From a virus: a DNA stretch of 23,128 bases. The first letter of the stretch is position 1; each line of letters starts with the position of its first letter. A program made the position numbers and the translations under genes. Below, piece by piece: positions 22,532-23,128 of this stretch. The notes beneath the pieces were generated by a model, which worked only from the letters and a program-made list of their open reading frames with translations, had not been told where the DNA came from and ran no database searches. The stretch spans positions 1-23,128 of the IMG/VR virus record IMGVR_UViG_3300047095_001900. One strand, given 5' to 3'.

Positions 22532-22905
22532 AAAAAAGCGGCGTTCACCGCGAACCAGGTCGCGAGGTACAGTTCCAGGTCGTCCGGCGGCAGCGCTTCG
22601 AGCCAGGCGGCCTCGACATCGCCCGCCTGCGCCGCGATCTCCGGGATCACCGCGCGGTGGCGACCGAACAGCCGGCGCACGTGCGCGTACCGCAGCGCGC
22701 CGTCGTCGCTGGCGTCGACGAGGTCGGCGATGAAGCCGGCCGCGCGATCGGCGACGTCCAGGCCCTCGAAGAAACCGTACTCGCGCAGGACAATCGTGCG
22801 ACCGCCGATGACGAGCGTGCGATCGGGGTGCAGGACGGCGAGTTCATCGGTGGCGCTCGCCGCCTCGGACGCGGACGGCGATGAGGCGGGAAGTTTGGTG
22901 GCCAT
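22360..22905 (-). CDS. phage tail assembly chaperone (G-like)
   Basis: 181 residues. After a Ser/Ala-rich start it reads VLHPDRTLVIGGRTIVLREY, GFFEGLDVADRAAGFIADLV, then helices ending in ELYLATWFAVNAAFFVREVL and LREEHLREAQLRAAQD, and a low-complexity tail rich in Ser, Pro and Asp. The opening (D-x-x-x-x-I-G-G-x-x-I-x-x-R-E-x) is that of small phage tail chaperones that coat the tape measure during assembly. Position between the tube gene and the tape measure agrees. The codons GCT TTT TTC for Ala-Phe-Phe form the presumed frameshift site for G-T. The ATG shares one base with the preceding stop (TGATG). Confidence 0.85.
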   Translation of the reverse strand: MATKLPASSPSASEAASATDELAVLHPDRTLVIGGRTIVLREYGFFEGLDVADRAAGFIADLVDASDDGALRYAHVRRLFGRHRAVIPEIAAQAGDVEAAWLEALPPDDLELYLATWFAVNAAFFVREVLAELREEHLREAQLRAAQDLAAGASAGAISSPNSPPPDTARPISSDDAPSAS

Positions 22906-23128
22906 CAGACGACCTCCGGCAGATCGAGCCGCCCGAAACCGCCGAGCAACGGGTCGGCCGCCGCTTCGGCATCGAACAGCACCGACGCGCTCAGCTCGAA
23001 CTGGCCGAACGACTCGTGGATCAGGCCGAGGTTGCTCACCGGATTGAACTGCACGCGGTACAGGCGCACCTGCACCGGCGCGTTGTCGATCGAGTTGGTG
23101 CCGTCCAGATACAGGAAGCGTTCGGGCG
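22905..23128 (-). CDS. phage tail tube (major tail) protein, C-terminal end, partial
   Basis: Only the last 73 residues lie in the window; the gene continues past 23128. The visible part is strand-rich: PERFLYLDGTNSIDNAPVQV, RLYRVQFNPVSNLGLIHESF, then GQFELSASVLFDAEAA and LGGFGRLDLPEVV. The position immediately before the tail chaperones and the FGQFE-x-x-x-x-V-L-x-D strand pattern near the end suggest a major tail tube protein (the F-ELSASVL strand being a tube beta-strand). The identification rests mainly on gene order. The stop overlaps the chaperone start (TGATG). Confidence 0.68.
   Translation of the reverse strand, partial: PERFLYLDGTNSIDNAPVQVRLYRVQFNPVSNLGLIHESFGQFELSASVLFDAEAAADPLLGGFGRLDLPEVV

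Overview
The window looks like chromosomal DNA of a GC-rich gammaproteobacterium, most plausibly of the Xanthomonadaceae/Lysobacteraceae. This rests on strong G/C bias at codon third positions, a DUF3077-like small protein, and a style of short accessory genes typical of that group. It is an inference: there is no rRNA or housekeeping gene to confirm it. From left to right there are three blocks: insertion-sequence scars, a chromosomal envelope/CHAT-protease locus, and the tail half of a prophage with an unusual tail-end array of small genes.

Positions 1-600 are AT-richer and hold only degraded transposase pieces, an IS3-type integrase C-terminus followed by an IS5-type transposase C-terminus, both broken by stops. 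Positions 640-5885 are a tightly coupled minus-strand operon encoding a CHASE2 membrane sensor, a small exported FecR-like protein, and an exported TPR-CHAT protein with an intact His/Cys pair. A divergent exported protein of unknown family starts within about 30 bases of the CHASE2 start codon (to 6993). The three operon products all carry export or membrane signals, so they probably act together in the envelope. CHAT proteases cleave partner proteins in several known immunity and cell-death systems, so a stress- or phage-responsive role is possible but unproven. Positions 6994-7545 have no convincing gene.

From 23128 down to 11283 the minus strand is a compact siphophage-type tail operon: the end of a tail tube protein, a G/G-T tail chaperone pair with a perfect T TTT TTC slippery heptamer, a lambda-H-like tape measure protein, three structural proteins, a DUF2163-like baseplate protein, three small tail-tip accessory proteins, and a large tail-tip protein ending in a carbohydrate-binding-like module. 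Five of its junctions are TGATG stop/start overlaps.

Downstream of the tail tip (11205 to about 7546) the prophage ends in an array of very small genes. Every transcription-sized gap contains one copy of a 31-base repeat, read on the minus strand as CTTGGCTTC-N6-GAACAGCGCGTTCATG. There are five good copies and one decayed copy. Each copy precedes one or two small genes, several of which are paralogues of each other (a D-x-R-F-L-x-A-I-H-x-G-D family; a helical family) or resemble mobile-element families (DUF6900, DUF3077). This repeat-plus-gene modularity is the most unusual structure in the window. No integrase, attachment site, tRNA, rRNA or CRISPR array was found.
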